Assembly (NCBI GenBank): GCA_036272325.1 | Contig: DATAYY010000154.1 | Coordinates: 41,392 to 105,391 of the forward strand | Source: Schlegelella_A sp036272325 | Lineage (GTDB): Bacteria > Pseudomonadota > Gammaproteobacteria > Burkholderiales > Burkholderiaceae_C | Direction of reading: 5' to 3' | Length of the DNA: 64,000 nucleotides | Shown here: one piece after another, positions 1 through 8,628 of the stretch | Layout: each line of letters begins with the position of its first letter | Numbering within the stretch: position 1 is the stretch's first letter | Program-made: the position numbers and the translations under genes | The notes under the pieces: generated by a model | What the model was told of the DNA's origin: nothing | Databases searched by the model: none | What the model saw: only the letters and a program-made list of their open reading frames with translations

Positions 1-75
1 AAAGTCGCGATTGACCCCGCCGATCTTAGCCAGCATCTTGACGGCCACCGCTCCCTGGGTGTCGCAGCGCAGCCG

Positions 76-1515
76 ATGAACACTCCCGCCGCCGTTTGCG
101 AGCGCATGTCACGCGTCGACACCGCCTGGCTGCGAATGGACAACGACGTCAACCTGATGATGATCGTCGGCGTCTGGCTGCTGCGCCCGCAGATCGCCTA
201 TGAGACGCTCTGCCGCCGCGTCGAGACCAGGCTCCTGCGCTACCCGCGCTTCGGCTGCGTCGTCGTCCGCGACGTCGACGGCGCGAAGTGGTGCACCGAC
301 GAAGACTTCGACATCCATCGCCACGTCGTCCGCGAGAAGCTAAGGCGCCGGCGCGGGCAGAGCGAGCGCGCGGCACTGCAGGAGCGTGTCGGTGCGCTCG
401 CCGCCGAGCCGCTCGATCCCGCGCGCCCGCTTTGGGAATTCCGCCTGATCGAGGACTACGAGGGTGGCAGCGCGCTCGTCGCTCGCGTCCACCACTGCAT
501 CGGCGACGGCATCGCGCTCATCTCGGTCATGCTCTCGATCACCGACGGCGGCAGCGATCCGCCGCTGCGCGAACGCATTTCTCGCGGCGGCGAAGACGGC
601 GGCGACTGGCTTGCGGGGCTCGTGCTGAAGCCTCTCGACGGCTTGTCGACCAAGGCCGCCGCGCTGGTCGAGAAATCGATCGCGCGCTCGCTCGACGTGC
701 TGGCCGATCCGAAGCAAGGACTCGCCGGCGCTGTCGACGCCGCACGACTCGGCGCCCGGGTGATCAACGACGTCGCCGCGATGGCGTTGATGGCCGACGA
801 TTCGCCGACGCTGCTGAAAGGAACGCCGAGCGGCACGAAGCGCGTCGCCTGGGGCGAGCCGATCGCGCTCGCCGACGTCAAGGCGATCGGCAGCGTCCTC
901 GGCTGCTCGGTCAACGACGTCCTTCTCGCCTGTGTCGCCGGTGCGATCGGGCACTGGCTGCGCGCCGAGGGCGACGATCCCGCGGGCAAGGAGATCCGCG
1001 CGATGGTGCCCGTCAACCTGCGGCCGCTCGAGGACGCGTGGCAACTCGGCAACCGCTTCGGCCTGGCACCACTCGTGTTGCCGATCGGCGTTGATCATCC
1101 GGTCGAGCGCGTATTCGCGGTGCGGGCGCGGATGGCCGAGCTGAAGTCGAGCTACCAGCCGCGGCTCGCGTTTGCGGTGCTCACCGTCGCCGGCCTGATG
1201 GCCAAGCCGGTGCAGGACGCGATGCTCGGCCTGTTCGCAAGGAAGACGACCGCCGTCATGACCAACGTGCCGGGGCCGGCCGTGCCGTTGAAGTTCTGCG
1301 GCTCGACCTTGCGCCAGACGATGTTCTGGGTGCCGGCGTCGGGCGACGTCGGAGTCGGCGTCAGCATCCTCTCGTACGCGGGCGGAGTGCAGTTCGGCCT
1401 CATCACCGACGAGGCGTTGTGCGCCCAGCCGCAAGCGATCATCGACGGCTTCGAGCCGGAGTTCGAAAAGCTCCTGCTGCTGACGATGATGGCGCCCTGG
1501 GGCACATCGGGCTGA
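76..1515 (+). CDS. wax ester synthase / diacylglycerol O-acyltransferase (WS/DGAT family)
   Basis: Predicted to esterify acyl-CoA to a fatty alcohol or diacylglycerol, giving neutral storage lipid at the inner membrane face. The 479-residue length is normal for the family. The catalytic HHxxxDG motif appears as HHCIGDG near residues 139-145, an N-terminal MSRVDTAWLRMD block is present, and the late MTNVPGP block near residue 395 is the conserved C-terminal signature. The ATG at 76 overlaps a TGA at 77-79 that ends a frame open from the left window edge, so it may be translationally coupled to an upstream gene lying mostly outside. The acyltransferase frame itself is also open to the window edge, so an earlier start cannot be excluded. 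Which acceptor it prefers (alcohol or diacylglycerol) cannot be read from sequence. Confidence 0.9.
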   Translation: MNTPAAVCERMSRVDTAWLRMDNDVNLMMIVGVWLLRPQIAYETLCRRVETRLLRYPRFGCVVVRDVDGAKWCTDEDFDIHRHVVREKLRRRRGQSERAALQERVGALAAEPLDPARPLWEFRLIEDYEGGSALVARVHHCIGDGIALISVMLSITDGGSDPPLRERISRGGEDGGDWLAGLVLKPLDGLSTKAAALVEKSIARSLDVLADPKQGLAGAVDAARLGARVINDVAAMALMADDSPTLLKGTPSGTKRVAWGEPIALADVKAIGSVLGCSVNDVLLACVAGAIGHWLRAEGDDPAGKEIRAMVPVNLRPLEDAWQLGNRFGLAPLVLPIGVDHPVERVFAVRARMAELKSSYQPRLAFAVLTVAGLMAKPVQDAMLGLFARKTTAVMTNVPGPAVPLKFCGSTLRQTMFWVPASGDVGVGVSILSYAGGVQFGLITDEALCAQPQAIIDGFEPEFEKLLLLTMMAPWGTSG

Positions 1516-1538
1516 TCCGTCCTCGTCGTGACCGCCGT

Positions 1539-1789
1539 CATCCGTGTATCACGGTCCCCGGCCAAAACAGCGCATTCCGCTCGCGACGCTATCCGGGCGC
1601 CAACGGCATCTCGAAAGCGACCGTGGGCAGTTCACCCAGCGCGATCGCGACGGCTCCGTGCTGTCGGGCCTGCCGGCGGTGGTCGGCGGCGTCAACTCGG
1701 GCGTTGCCACCGGCGCGCAGCAGGCGCCGGTCAACCTCACGCAGGCGCAGACCGCCGCCTACCTCGACGTGTTCAACCATCCGTGTATC
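1539..1789. repeat. 12-bp direct repeat bracketing part of the decayed PEP-CTERM gene
   Basis: The 12-mer CATCCGTGTATC occurs exactly at 1539-1550 and again at 1778-1789, 239 bp apart. The second copy lies where one readable protein frame of the PEP-CTERM remnant breaks off. It may be a rearrangement scar, or chance. Confidence 0.4.
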
Positions 1790-2069
1790 GGGCGCTCTTT
1801 CAGTGGGGAGGCGATCTAAGCAACGACGCGTCGCTCGAGTACACGACCCACGCGGCCGCCGAGGGAGGGCTGACGGCAATCTGACCATCGGCACGCCGAA
1901 CATCTTCAGCAACGTCGGTGACCAGACCTGGTCGAGCTATGGCTTCGACACCGGGATGCACATCTTCGAAGTCGGCCCGGTGACCGCGGTCCCCGAGCCC
2001 GAGACGATCTGGCTGACCGGGCTCGGTCTGCTCGCCCTGGCCGGCGAGCGGCGGCGCCGGCGTCGCTGA
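1540..2069 (+). pseudogene. decayed PEP-CTERM exported-protein gene
   Basis: Protein-like sequence is spread over three frames. One frame reads around 1590-1660 (ISKATVGSSPSAIA). A second reads around 1655-1780 (GGVNSGVATGAQQAPVNL). A third reads from about 1877 to the stop at 2069. The last piece ends with VPEPETIWLTGLGLLALAG followed by a run of arginines. That is a complete PEP-CTERM sorting tail: PEP motif, hydrophobic helix, basic cluster. Such tails are handled by exosortase and are typical of exopolysaccharide-producing Gram-negatives. No single open frame joins the parts and no signal peptide is visible in frame with the tail, so I read it as frameshifted and partly deleted. The body of the protein is not recognisable as a specific family. 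Sequencing error is the main alternative to true decay. Confidence 0.6.
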
Positions 2070-2123
2070 GCTAGCGGGCGCGCCAGGGAGCGGCGCGAGG
2101 CGGAGCCGCGCTAGACTGAATCC

Positions 2124-3293
2124 ATGCTGGCATCCGATGCGCTCTCGCATCTCACCGTCCTCGACCTGACACGCGTCCGCGCCGGCCCGACGGCGGTCCG
2201 CCAGCTCGCCGACTGGGGCGCGCAGGTGATCAAGATCGAGATGCCGCCGGCGATGGAGGAGGGGGACGGGGTAGGCGGCCCACGCGATGGCAGCGACTTT
2301 CAGAACGTCCATCGCAACAAGCGCGGCATGACGCTCAACCTGAAGTCGGCCGAGGGCGTCGCGATCCTGAAGCAGCTGGTCGCGCGCGCCGACATCCTGG
2401 TCGAGAACTATCGGCCCGACGTCAAGCGAAAGCTCGGCATCGGCTACGAGACGATGGCCGAAGTAAATCCGCGCCTCGTCTACGCGAGCATCTCGGGCTA
2501 CGGCGAGGAAGGCCCGTATCGGTTGCGCCCCGGCTTCGACCAGATCGCGCAGGGCATGGGCGGCCTGATGTCGATCACCGGCCTGCCGGGGCAGGGACCG
2601 GTGCGGGTCGGCATCCCCGTCGCCGATCTCTGCGCTGGCATCTTCTGCGCCTGGGGAATCGCGGTCGCGGTGATCGAGCGCGAGAAGTCAGGCAAAGGCC
2701 AGTGGGTCAAGTCGTCGCTGCTGCAGGCGCAGCTCTTCATGCTCGACTTCCAGGCCGCGCGCTGGCTGATGGAGGGCGTTGTCGCACGCCAGGCCGGCAA
2801 CAACCACCCGACGTCGATTCCGACCGGCGTCTTCAGGACCCGCGACGGCCACATGAACATCGCGGTGTCGGGCGGCAGGATCTGGCTGCGCTTCTGCGAC
2901 GCGATCGGCGCGCCCGAGCTCGCCGCGCATCCCGATTACAAGACCGCGGCGCTGCGCTCGGAGCACCGCGACCGGCTGCACGTCGATCTCGAAAAGCATC
3001 TCCAGGCGCGCGACACCGCCGATTGGGTCGCGGCGCTCAACGCCGCCGGCGTGCCGTCAGGCCCGATCTACGCGATCGACGAGGCGTTCGCCGATTCGCA
3101 GGTGCGCCAGCTCGGCATCGTCCAGAAGGTCGACGATGTCGCCTACCTCGGCCAGCCGGTGACGCTCAGCCGGACGCCGAGCCGGGTCGTCGCACACCCG
3201 CCCGGCCAGGGCGAGCACACCGCCGAGGTCCTGCGAACGCTTGGCCTCGGCGACGCCGACATCGAGCGGCTGCGAAGTCAGGGAGTCGTCTGA
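2124..3293 (+). CDS. CaiB/BaiF family (class III) CoA-transferase
   Basis: Predicted to move CoA between an acyl-CoA donor and a carboxylic acid acceptor in the cytoplasm through an aspartyl-CoA mixed anhydride. The protein has 389 residues, typical of the family. The N-terminal LTVLDLTRVRAGPTAVRQLADWGA block, the VENYRPDVKRKLGI segment and GFDQIAQGMGGLMSITG are characteristic. Asp168 in VADL aligns with the catalytic aspartate of formyl-CoA transferase. It is followed after 9 bp by two crotonase genes on the same strand, so these three probably act together in activation and breakdown of an acyl acid. The substrate is unknown. Confidence 0.9.
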   Translation: MLASDALSHLTVLDLTRVRAGPTAVRQLADWGAQVIKIEMPPAMEEGDGVGGPRDGSDFQNVHRNKRGMTLNLKSAEGVAILKQLVARADILVENYRPDVKRKLGIGYETMAEVNPRLVYASISGYGEEGPYRLRPGFDQIAQGMGGLMSITGLPGQGPVRVGIPVADLCAGIFCAWGIAVAVIEREKSGKGQWVKSSLLQAQLFMLDFQAARWLMEGVVARQAGNNHPTSIPTGVFRTRDGHMNIAVSGGRIWLRFCDAIGAPELAAHPDYKTAALRSEHRDRLHVDLEKHLQARDTADWVAALNAAGVPSGPIYAIDEAFADSQVRQLGIVQKVDDVAYLGQPVTLSRTPSRVVAHPPGQGEHTAEVLRTLGLGDADIERLRSQGVV

Positions 3294-3302
3294 AGGATTC
3301 AC

Positions 3303-4091
3303 ATGGCGAGCGAAAAACTGATCGCGAAGAAGGCCGACGGCGTCGGCTGGATGATCTTCAACAACCCCGAGAAGCTGAACGCGATCTCGCTCGAGATGTG
3401 GCAGGCGGCACTCGAGGCGATGGCCGATTTCGCGGCCGATCCTGCGGTGCGGGTGATGGTCGTCACCGGCGCCGGCGGCAAGGCGTTCGCGTCGGGCGCC
3501 GACATCTCGAGATTCCAGGACGAGCGCCGGGAGGCCGAGGCCGTCGCGCACTATCAGGCGACGACGCAGCAGGCGTACTCGGTACTCCAGGGCATGGCGA
3601 TTCCGACCATCGCGATGATCCGCGGCTACTGCATCGGCGGTGGCACCGCTGTCGCGGTCTGCTGCGACCTGCGCATCTGCACCGACAGCGCGAAGTTCGG
3701 CATTCCTGCGGCCAGGCTCGGCCTCGGCTACGGCCTCCATCGCGCCCAGCCGCTGGTCGATCTGATCGGGCCGGCGAATGCGAAGGAGATGTTCTTCACC
3801 GGCCGCCAGTTCGACGCCCGCGAGGCCGAGAAGATGGGCCTCGTCAACCGCGTCGTCGCCGACGAGGCGCTCGAACCGACGGTCGAGGAGACGGCGAGGA
3901 CAATCGTCGGCAACGCACCGCTCACGGTCCGCTGCGCGAAGCTCGTCGTCGGCGAGGCGCTGAAAGACGCCGCCGAGCGCGACGTCGCCGCCGCCGAGCG
4001 CGCGGTCGCCGCGTGCTTCGCGAGCGCCGACTACAAGGAAGGGCAGGCGGCGTTCATGGAGAAGCGCAAGCCCAGATTCACCGGCACCTGA
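3303..4091 (+). CDS. enoyl-CoA hydratase/isomerase (crotonase) family protein
   Basis: A 262-residue crotonase-fold enzyme acting on an acyl-CoA thioester in the cytoplasm. The oxyanion-hole segment GAGGKAFASGADIS and the second segment GYCIGGGTAVAVCCDLRI are clear. The glutamate that aligns with Glu164 of mitochondrial enoyl-CoA hydratase is kept in AKEMFFTG. The position of Glu144 is occupied by alanine in IPAARLGLG. A classical syn-hydratase needs both glutamates, so an isomerase, lyase or other crotonase reaction is as likely as hydration. It lies 9 bp after the CoA-transferase and 38 bp before a second crotonase, so the three look like one operon. Confidence 0.88.
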   Translation: MASEKLIAKKADGVGWMIFNNPEKLNAISLEMWQAALEAMADFAADPAVRVMVVTGAGGKAFASGADISRFQDERREAEAVAHYQATTQQAYSVLQGMAIPTIAMIRGYCIGGGTAVAVCCDLRICTDSAKFGIPAARLGLGYGLHRAQPLVDLIGPANAKEMFFTGRQFDAREAEKMGLVNRVVADEALEPTVEETARTIVGNAPLTVRCAKLVVGEALKDAAERDVAAAERAVAACFASADYKEGQAAFMEKRKPRFTGT

Positions 4092-4129
4092 TCAGCGTAC
4101 GGCCAACGCGGATCGCGAGGACTCCCGTC

Positions 4130-4921
4130 ATGGAAACGACGCCCACCGGCGAGCATGTCATCGTCGAGCGCGACGGACCGGTCGTCACGTTGACGTTCAA
4201 CCGGCCCGAGGCGCGCAACGCGATGACCTGGGCCATGTACCAGCGCCTGAGCGAAGTCTGCGACGAGGTCGACGGCGACGACGGCGTGCGCGTTCTGGTT
4301 CTCCGGGGCGCCGGCGGCAAGGCGTTCGTCGCGGGCACCGACATCAGCCAGTTCCTGAGCTTCGAAAGCGGCGACGACGGCCTTCGCTACGAGCGCGACG
4401 CCGATCGCCTCCTCGGCCGCGTGGCAGACGTCAGGAAGCCCGTCATCGCGCAGATCGAGGGCTTCGCGGTCGGCGGCGGCTTTGGCATCGCTGCCGGCTG
4501 CGACCTGCGGATCGCGACTGCCGACGCACGGTTCGGCGCGCCGATCGCGCGCACGCTCGGCAACTGCCTGTCGATGCGGACCTACGCGCGCTACCTCGAC
4601 TTGCTCGGTCCTTCGCGATTGAAGGAACTCATCTTCACGGCGCGCCTGCTTTCGGCCGATGAGGCGCTCGCGGCGGGCTTCGTCCACGAGATCGTTGCTG
4701 CGGAACGGATCGCGGCGCGCGTCAGCGAGCTCGCCGCGCAGGTCGCGTCGCATGCACCGATCACGTTGCGAGTGACCAAGGAAGCGATCCGCCGCCTCCA
4801 GGACGCGCGCCCGGTGCCCGATGGCAGCGACCTCATCGCGGAGACGTACGGAAGTGCCGACTTCCGCGAGGGCGTTCGCGCCTTCGTCGACAAGCGGCCG
4901 CCGCGCTGGACCGGCAAGTAA
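4130..4921 (+). CDS. enoyl-CoA hydratase/isomerase (crotonase) family protein, second copy
   Basis: A 263-residue paralogue of the preceding crotonase. The start ATG at 4130 gives the usual family length; the open frame extends far upstream only as a shadow of neighbouring genes. The oxyanion segment reads GAGGKAFVAGTDIS, with threonine where many members have alanine, and the glycine-rich block is FAVGGGFGIAAGCDLRI. The Glu164-equivalent is present (LKELIFT). The Glu144-equivalent is replaced in GAPIARTLG. Both crotonases of this operon therefore depart from the classic hydratase dyad in the same way. Its reaction and substrate are not determinable from sequence alone. Confidence 0.88.
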   Translation: METTPTGEHVIVERDGPVVTLTFNRPEARNAMTWAMYQRLSEVCDEVDGDDGVRVLVLRGAGGKAFVAGTDISQFLSFESGDDGLRYERDADRLLGRVADVRKPVIAQIEGFAVGGGFGIAAGCDLRIATADARFGAPIARTLGNCLSMRTYARYLDLLGPSRLKELIFTARLLSADEALAAGFVHEIVAAERIAARVSELAAQVASHAPITLRVTKEAIRRLQDARPVPDGSDLIAETYGSADFREGVRAFVDKRPPRWTGK

Positions 4922-4990
4922 AGGTTCTTTGCATCTCGTTGCCCGATCTGTCGGGCACGTGCGTCGCCGCCGGACTAAGATCGCCGACCG

Positions 4991-5332
4991 ATGAACTTGG
5001 GCAGCCTGCGCGCGACTTCGCGACGACACGTGTCGTGGCTGGTCTGGCTCGGCCTCCTGTTCGCGTTCGCACAGGTCGCGGCAAGCGCGCATGCGATCTC
5101 GCACCTGGGAGGGGACGCCGGCCGCTCGCGCGACGGCAGCGCCGTCCACGCGCACTGCGACCTGTGCCTGCTCGGCGCCAGCATCGGCGGCGCCGCGCCG
5201 GCGGCCGAGTCGCCGTCCGCCTGGCGTCCCGACCTCGTCGACGTCGCCTATGTCGACGACCTTTGCCCCTTTGTCGCGAGCGCTCCCGCGCTCGCGTATC
5301 GAAGCCGCGCGCCTCCCCTCGTTCCGCGCTGA
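4991..5332 (+). CDS. small secreted protein with HxHCxxC motif (DUF2946-like), metal-associated context
   Basis: A 113-residue protein with an N-terminal hydrophobic segment (residues about 15-33, WLVWLGLLFAFAQVAASAHA) that looks like a signal peptide or membrane anchor. Around residues 54-60 a HAHCDLC cluster offers potential metal ligands. Small proteins of this kind, often labelled DUF2946, sit next to copper or zinc transport genes, and here the next genes encode an outer-membrane barrel protein and ZnuA/ZnuB homologues. A role in metal handling outside the inner membrane is inference from context. No strong ribosome-binding site decides the start. Confidence 0.6.
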   Translation: MNLGSLRATSRRHVSWLVWLGLLFAFAQVAASAHAISHLGGDAGRSRDGSAVHAHCDLCLLGASIGGAAPAAESPSAWRPDLVDVAYVDDLCPFVASAPALAYRSRAPPLVPR

Positions 5333-5402
5333 CCCATGACCCGTTGCGTTGCCGCTCGTCTCGAGCGGCGGGCAACGGCATCCGTCACCACCGGAGCACC
5401 AG

Positions 5403-6830
5403 ATGAAGCTCATGACTGCGGCCATGCTGGCCGCGCTGGCTTGCCCCATGGCAGCCCACGCCGACGACGCAGCCGACCTGGCCGCGATCCGCAAGGACAT
5501 GGAAGCGATGCGTGCAGCGTACGAGACGAGGCTGCAGGCGCTCGAGCGGCGGCTGCAGAGTGCCGAGGCGGCGCTCGCTGCCGCGCCTGCACCCGCAAGC
5601 GCCGCGGCTGCGGTCGTCGCGCCGTCGCAGCCACTGCCGACCGCAGTTGCTGCAGCCCCCGCGCCGACTCCCGCGCCAGCGCCGACCGGCGGCGCACCAG
5701 CGAATGCAGGTGCCTTCAACCCCTCGATGTCGCTCATCCTCTCGGGGCTGTACACGAACACGTCGCAGGACCCCTCGAGGTACGCGATCACCGGCTTTCC
5801 GTTGCCAGCCGACGCGGGGATCGGGCCGGGGACGCGCGGCCTCAGCCTCGCCGAATCGGAGCTCGGTTTCGCCGCCAGCGTCGACCCATACTTGCGCGGC
5901 GCCGCCAACATCGCGCTCGAGGCCGACAACAGCGTCTCGATCGAAGAGGCCTACATCCAGACGACATCGCTCGGCAACGGCTTCGCGGTGAAGGCGGGGC
6001 GCTTTTTCTCCGGCATCGGCTACCTCAACCCGCAGCATTCGCACACTTGGGACTTCGTCGACAACCCGCTCGCCTACCAGGCGATGCTCGGTACCCAATA
6101 CGACGACGACGGAGTGCAGGTGACATGGGTGCCGCCGATCGACCAATATCTGGAGTTCGGCGCCGAAGTCGGGCGCGGACGGACCTTCCCGGGCACCGAC
6201 ACGAGCCGCAACGGCGCCGGCATGACCTCGCTCTTCGCGCACACAGGCGGCGACATCGGCGACAGCAGCAGCTGGCGCGCGGGCCTCTCGATGCTCAATG
6301 CCAAAGCGACCGACCAGGGCCTCGTCGCGCCCAACATCGACGGCACGCTTGTCAACAACAGCTTTACGGGCGACACGCGCGTCTACGTCGCCGACGCGAT
6401 CTGGAAGTGGGCGCCGCACGGCAACGCGACGCGAACAAACTTCAAGTTGCAGGGCGAATACCTGCACAGCACGCGCAACGGCAGCCTCGTCTACGACGTC
6501 AGCGGCGCAAACAGCAGCGGCTCGTACCGCGCCCAGCAGTCGGGCTGGTATGTGCAGGGCGTCTACCAGTTCATGCCGTACTGGCGCGTCGGCCTACGCA
6601 CGGAGCAGCTCGACGCCGGTAACCCAAACTACGGCATCAACAGCCCGTTCTTTCCGACGAGCGGCTTCACGCCACACAAGAACTCGCTGATGGTCGACTT
6701 CAACCCGAGCGAGTTCTCGCGCGTTCGCCTGCAATTCGCGCAAGATCACTCGCGCGAGGGCGTCACTGACAACCAGTGGTTCCTGCAATACCAGATGAGC
6801 CTGGGCGCGCACGGCGCGCACAGCTACTGA
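5403..6830 (+). CDS. outer-membrane beta-barrel protein, probably zinc-related
   Basis: A 475-residue exported protein. Residues 1-20 form a signal peptide ending AAHA. Residues about 23-55 (AAIRKDMEAMRAAYETRLQALE) look like a short trimerising coiled coil, followed by an Ala/Pro-rich linker to about residue 100. The rest has alternating, aromatic-rich segments expected of a beta-barrel. The ATG at 5403 follows GGAG at the right distance; an open frame reaches further upstream but without a signal peptide. Its position between a small metal-type secreted protein and a ZnuA homologue suggests a porin for zinc or a zinc carrier. No TonB box or plug domain was recognised, so it is unlike ZnuD-type TonB-dependent receptors. 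Confidence 0.7.
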   Translation: MKLMTAAMLAALACPMAAHADDAADLAAIRKDMEAMRAAYETRLQALERRLQSAEAALAAAPAPASAAAAVVAPSQPLPTAVAAAPAPTPAPAPTGGAPANAGAFNPSMSLILSGLYTNTSQDPSRYAITGFPLPADAGIGPGTRGLSLAESELGFAASVDPYLRGAANIALEADNSVSIEEAYIQTTSLGNGFAVKAGRFFSGIGYLNPQHSHTWDFVDNPLAYQAMLGTQYDDDGVQVTWVPPIDQYLEFGAEVGRGRTFPGTDTSRNGAGMTSLFAHTGGDIGDSSSWRAGLSMLNAKATDQGLVAPNIDGTLVNNSFTGDTRVYVADAIWKWAPHGNATRTNFKLQGEYLHSTRNGSLVYDVSGANSSGSYRAQQSGWYVQGVYQFMPYWRVGLRTEQLDAGNPNYGINSPFFPTSGFTPHKNSLMVDFNPSEFSRVRLQFAQDHSREGVTDNQWFLQYQMSLGAHGAHSY

Positions 6831-6854
6831 ACGCCGCGCTTAACGGAGCCATTC

Positions 6855-7772
6855 ATGAACAGACTTCGCTTCCTCTTTTCCATCCTCGTCGCGCCGCTGG
6901 CGCTGGTAGCCCTTCCCGCCGACGCTGCGCTCCGGGTCTTTGCCTGCGAGCCCGAATGGGGCGCGCTGGCGCAGGAGCTCGGCGGCAATCTCGTTGACGT
7001 CTCGGTAGCGACGAATGCCTTGCAGGACCCGCACCAGATCCAGGCCAAGCCCAGCCTCATCGCACGCACACGCAGCGCCGATCTCGTGGTCTGTACCGGC
7101 GCCGAGCTCGAGATTGGCTGGCTGCCGGTGCTTCTGCAGCAATCGGGCAACGCCAAGGTGCAGCCCGGCCAGGCGGGCAACTTCGCCGCCGCCGACTACG
7201 TGCGCAAGCTCGAGGTGCCGAGCCAGCTCGACCGCTCACAGGGCGATGTGCACGCCGCGGGCAATCCGCACATCCAGACCGACCCGCGCAATTTCGCTCT
7301 CGTCGCAACCGCGCTTGCGGCGCGCCTGGCGCAGCTCGACCCCTCGCACGCCGGCGACTACGCGAAGATGCAGGCGAGCTTCGCGCAGCGCTGGCAGCAG
7401 GCGATCGCGCGCTGGACGACGCAAGCCGCGCCGTTGCGAGGCATGCCGGTCGTCTCGCAGCACAAGGCTTTTGTCTATCTCTACGACTGGCTCGGCCTGA
7501 AGGAAGTCGCCGTGCTCGAACCCAAACCCGGCGTCGAGCCGACGGCTTCGCATCTGCAGGAGGTGCTCGAGGCGCTGAAGACGACGCCGGCGCGCATGGT
7601 CATCTACTCGGCGTATCAGGATCCGCGTCCGTCGGAGTGGCTCTCGTCGCACGCCAACATTCCGGCGGTGAAAGTACCCTTTACCGTGGGCGGGACGGAA
7701 GGTGCCAAGGATCTATTCGGTCTCTTCGACGATACCGTGGCGCGCCTTCTCGCTGCCGGCGTCAAGCCATGA
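6855..7772 (+). CDS. znuA: metal ABC transporter periplasmic binding protein (ZnuA-like)
   Basis: A 305-residue cluster A-I solute-binding protein, expected to bind Zn2+ (or Mn2+) in the periplasm and deliver it to the downstream permease. It has a signal peptide (residues 1-23, cleaved near ADA). Histidines at the family positions are visible in DPHQIQAKPSL, GNPHIQTDPRN and SQHKAFVYLYDWLGL, and an acidic ligand is plausible near the C-terminus. The histidine-rich loop common in zinc-specific members is absent, so the metal is inferred mainly from context. It starts 24 bp after the barrel-protein gene. Confidence 0.85.
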   Translation: MNRLRFLFSILVAPLALVALPADAALRVFACEPEWGALAQELGGNLVDVSVATNALQDPHQIQAKPSLIARTRSADLVVCTGAELEIGWLPVLLQQSGNAKVQPGQAGNFAAADYVRKLEVPSQLDRSQGDVHAAGNPHIQTDPRNFALVATALAARLAQLDPSHAGDYAKMQASFAQRWQQAIARWTTQAAPLRGMPVVSQHKAFVYLYDWLGLKEVAVLEPKPGVEPTASHLQEVLEALKTTPARMVIYSAYQDPRPSEWLSSHANIPAVKVPFTVGGTEGAKDLFGLFDDTVARLLAAGVKP

Positions 7773-7845
7773 GTGGCGCGGGGCTGTTCCCCGGGCACTC
7801 GTTCCTCTGCACGCGGACAGGCGCGAAGCGACGCAGGGGGCGCGC

Positions 7846-8628
7846 ATGAACTGGAGCGCGCTGGATTGGGGCATCCTCGGGCCGGCTCTCGTCGCCGGGC
7901 TGCTCGTGCTCGTCACGCACGTGCCGCTCGGGATGCAGGTGCTCGACCGCGGCATTGTTTTCATCGACCTCGCCATCGCCCAGATCGCCGGCCTCGGCGT
8001 CATCGCCGCCGACACCTTCGGCCTGCCCGAAGGCGGCATCGCAGTGCAAGCCGCGGCGGTGACGGCCGCCCTGCTTGGCGCTTGGCTCCTCACGTGGACC
8101 GAAAAGCGCGCGGCGCAGCAGCAGGAGGCGCTGATCGGCGTCCTATTCATTCTCGCCGCGTGCGCGGGGCTGCTGCTGCTCGCCGGCAATCCGCACGGTG
8201 GCGAGCACCTCAAGGACCTACTCGTCGGTCAGATCCTCTGGGTGCGCCCGACGCACCTGTTCTGGCTCGCCGGTCTCTCGCTGCTGCTGGTCGCGGCACT
8301 CGCTTCCGGCGGGATCGCGCGCCTCGGCAGGTTCGGCTTCTACGGCGCGTTCGCGCTCGCGGTAACGGCGTCGGTGCAACTCGTCGGCGTCTATCTCGTC
8401 TTCTCGAGCCTCATCATTCCGGCGCTCGCGACCAGCGGCGAGACAGGCCGACGCAGGTTCGCCGTCGCCTATGCGATCGGTGCGACCGGGTACGCGCTCG
8501 GCCTTGCCCTGTCGGCGTTGTTCGACTTGCCGTCGGGCGCGGTGATCGTTTGCACGCTGGCGGCATGCGGCCTCGCCTGGAAGGCGATGTTCGACGTGCG
8601 GGCTACGCCGCCGCCGTCAGTCGCTTGA
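7846..8628 (+). CDS. znuB: metal ABC transporter permease (ZnuB/MntB-like)
   Basis: A 260-residue inner-membrane permease of the ABC-3 family with about seven or eight hydrophobic segments. Landmarks are the family block VFIDLAIAQIAGLGVIAA near residue 40 and the late SSLIIPALAT motif. The ATG at 7846 gives the usual length; the open frame extends to 7702 through the end of znuA. It should form a transporter with the ZnuA-like protein 73 bp upstream, but no ATP-binding subunit gene lies beside them. Its last 26 bp overlap the end of the convergent small gene at 8603-9031. Confidence 0.88.
   Translation: MNWSALDWGILGPALVAGLLVLVTHVPLGMQVLDRGIVFIDLAIAQIAGLGVIAADTFGLPEGGIAVQAAAVTAALLGAWLLTWTEKRAAQQQEALIGVLFILAACAGLLLLAGNPHGGEHLKDLLVGQILWVRPTHLFWLAGLSLLLVAALASGGIARLGRFGFYGAFALAVTASVQLVGVYLVFSSLIIPALATSGETGRRRFAVAYAIGATGYALGLALSALFDLPSGAVIVCTLAACGLAWKAMFDVRATPPPSVA

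Noticed and set aside
2702..4921. 739-codon plus-strand frame that would fuse an upstream segment to the second crotonase
   Set aside because: Only the part from 4130 is a crotonase. The upstream part is the wrong frame of two other genes.
4031..5929. 632-codon minus-strand open frame
   Set aside because: It spans the antisense of a crotonase, a small secreted protein and a barrel protein, with low-complexity Ala/Arg composition and no domain.
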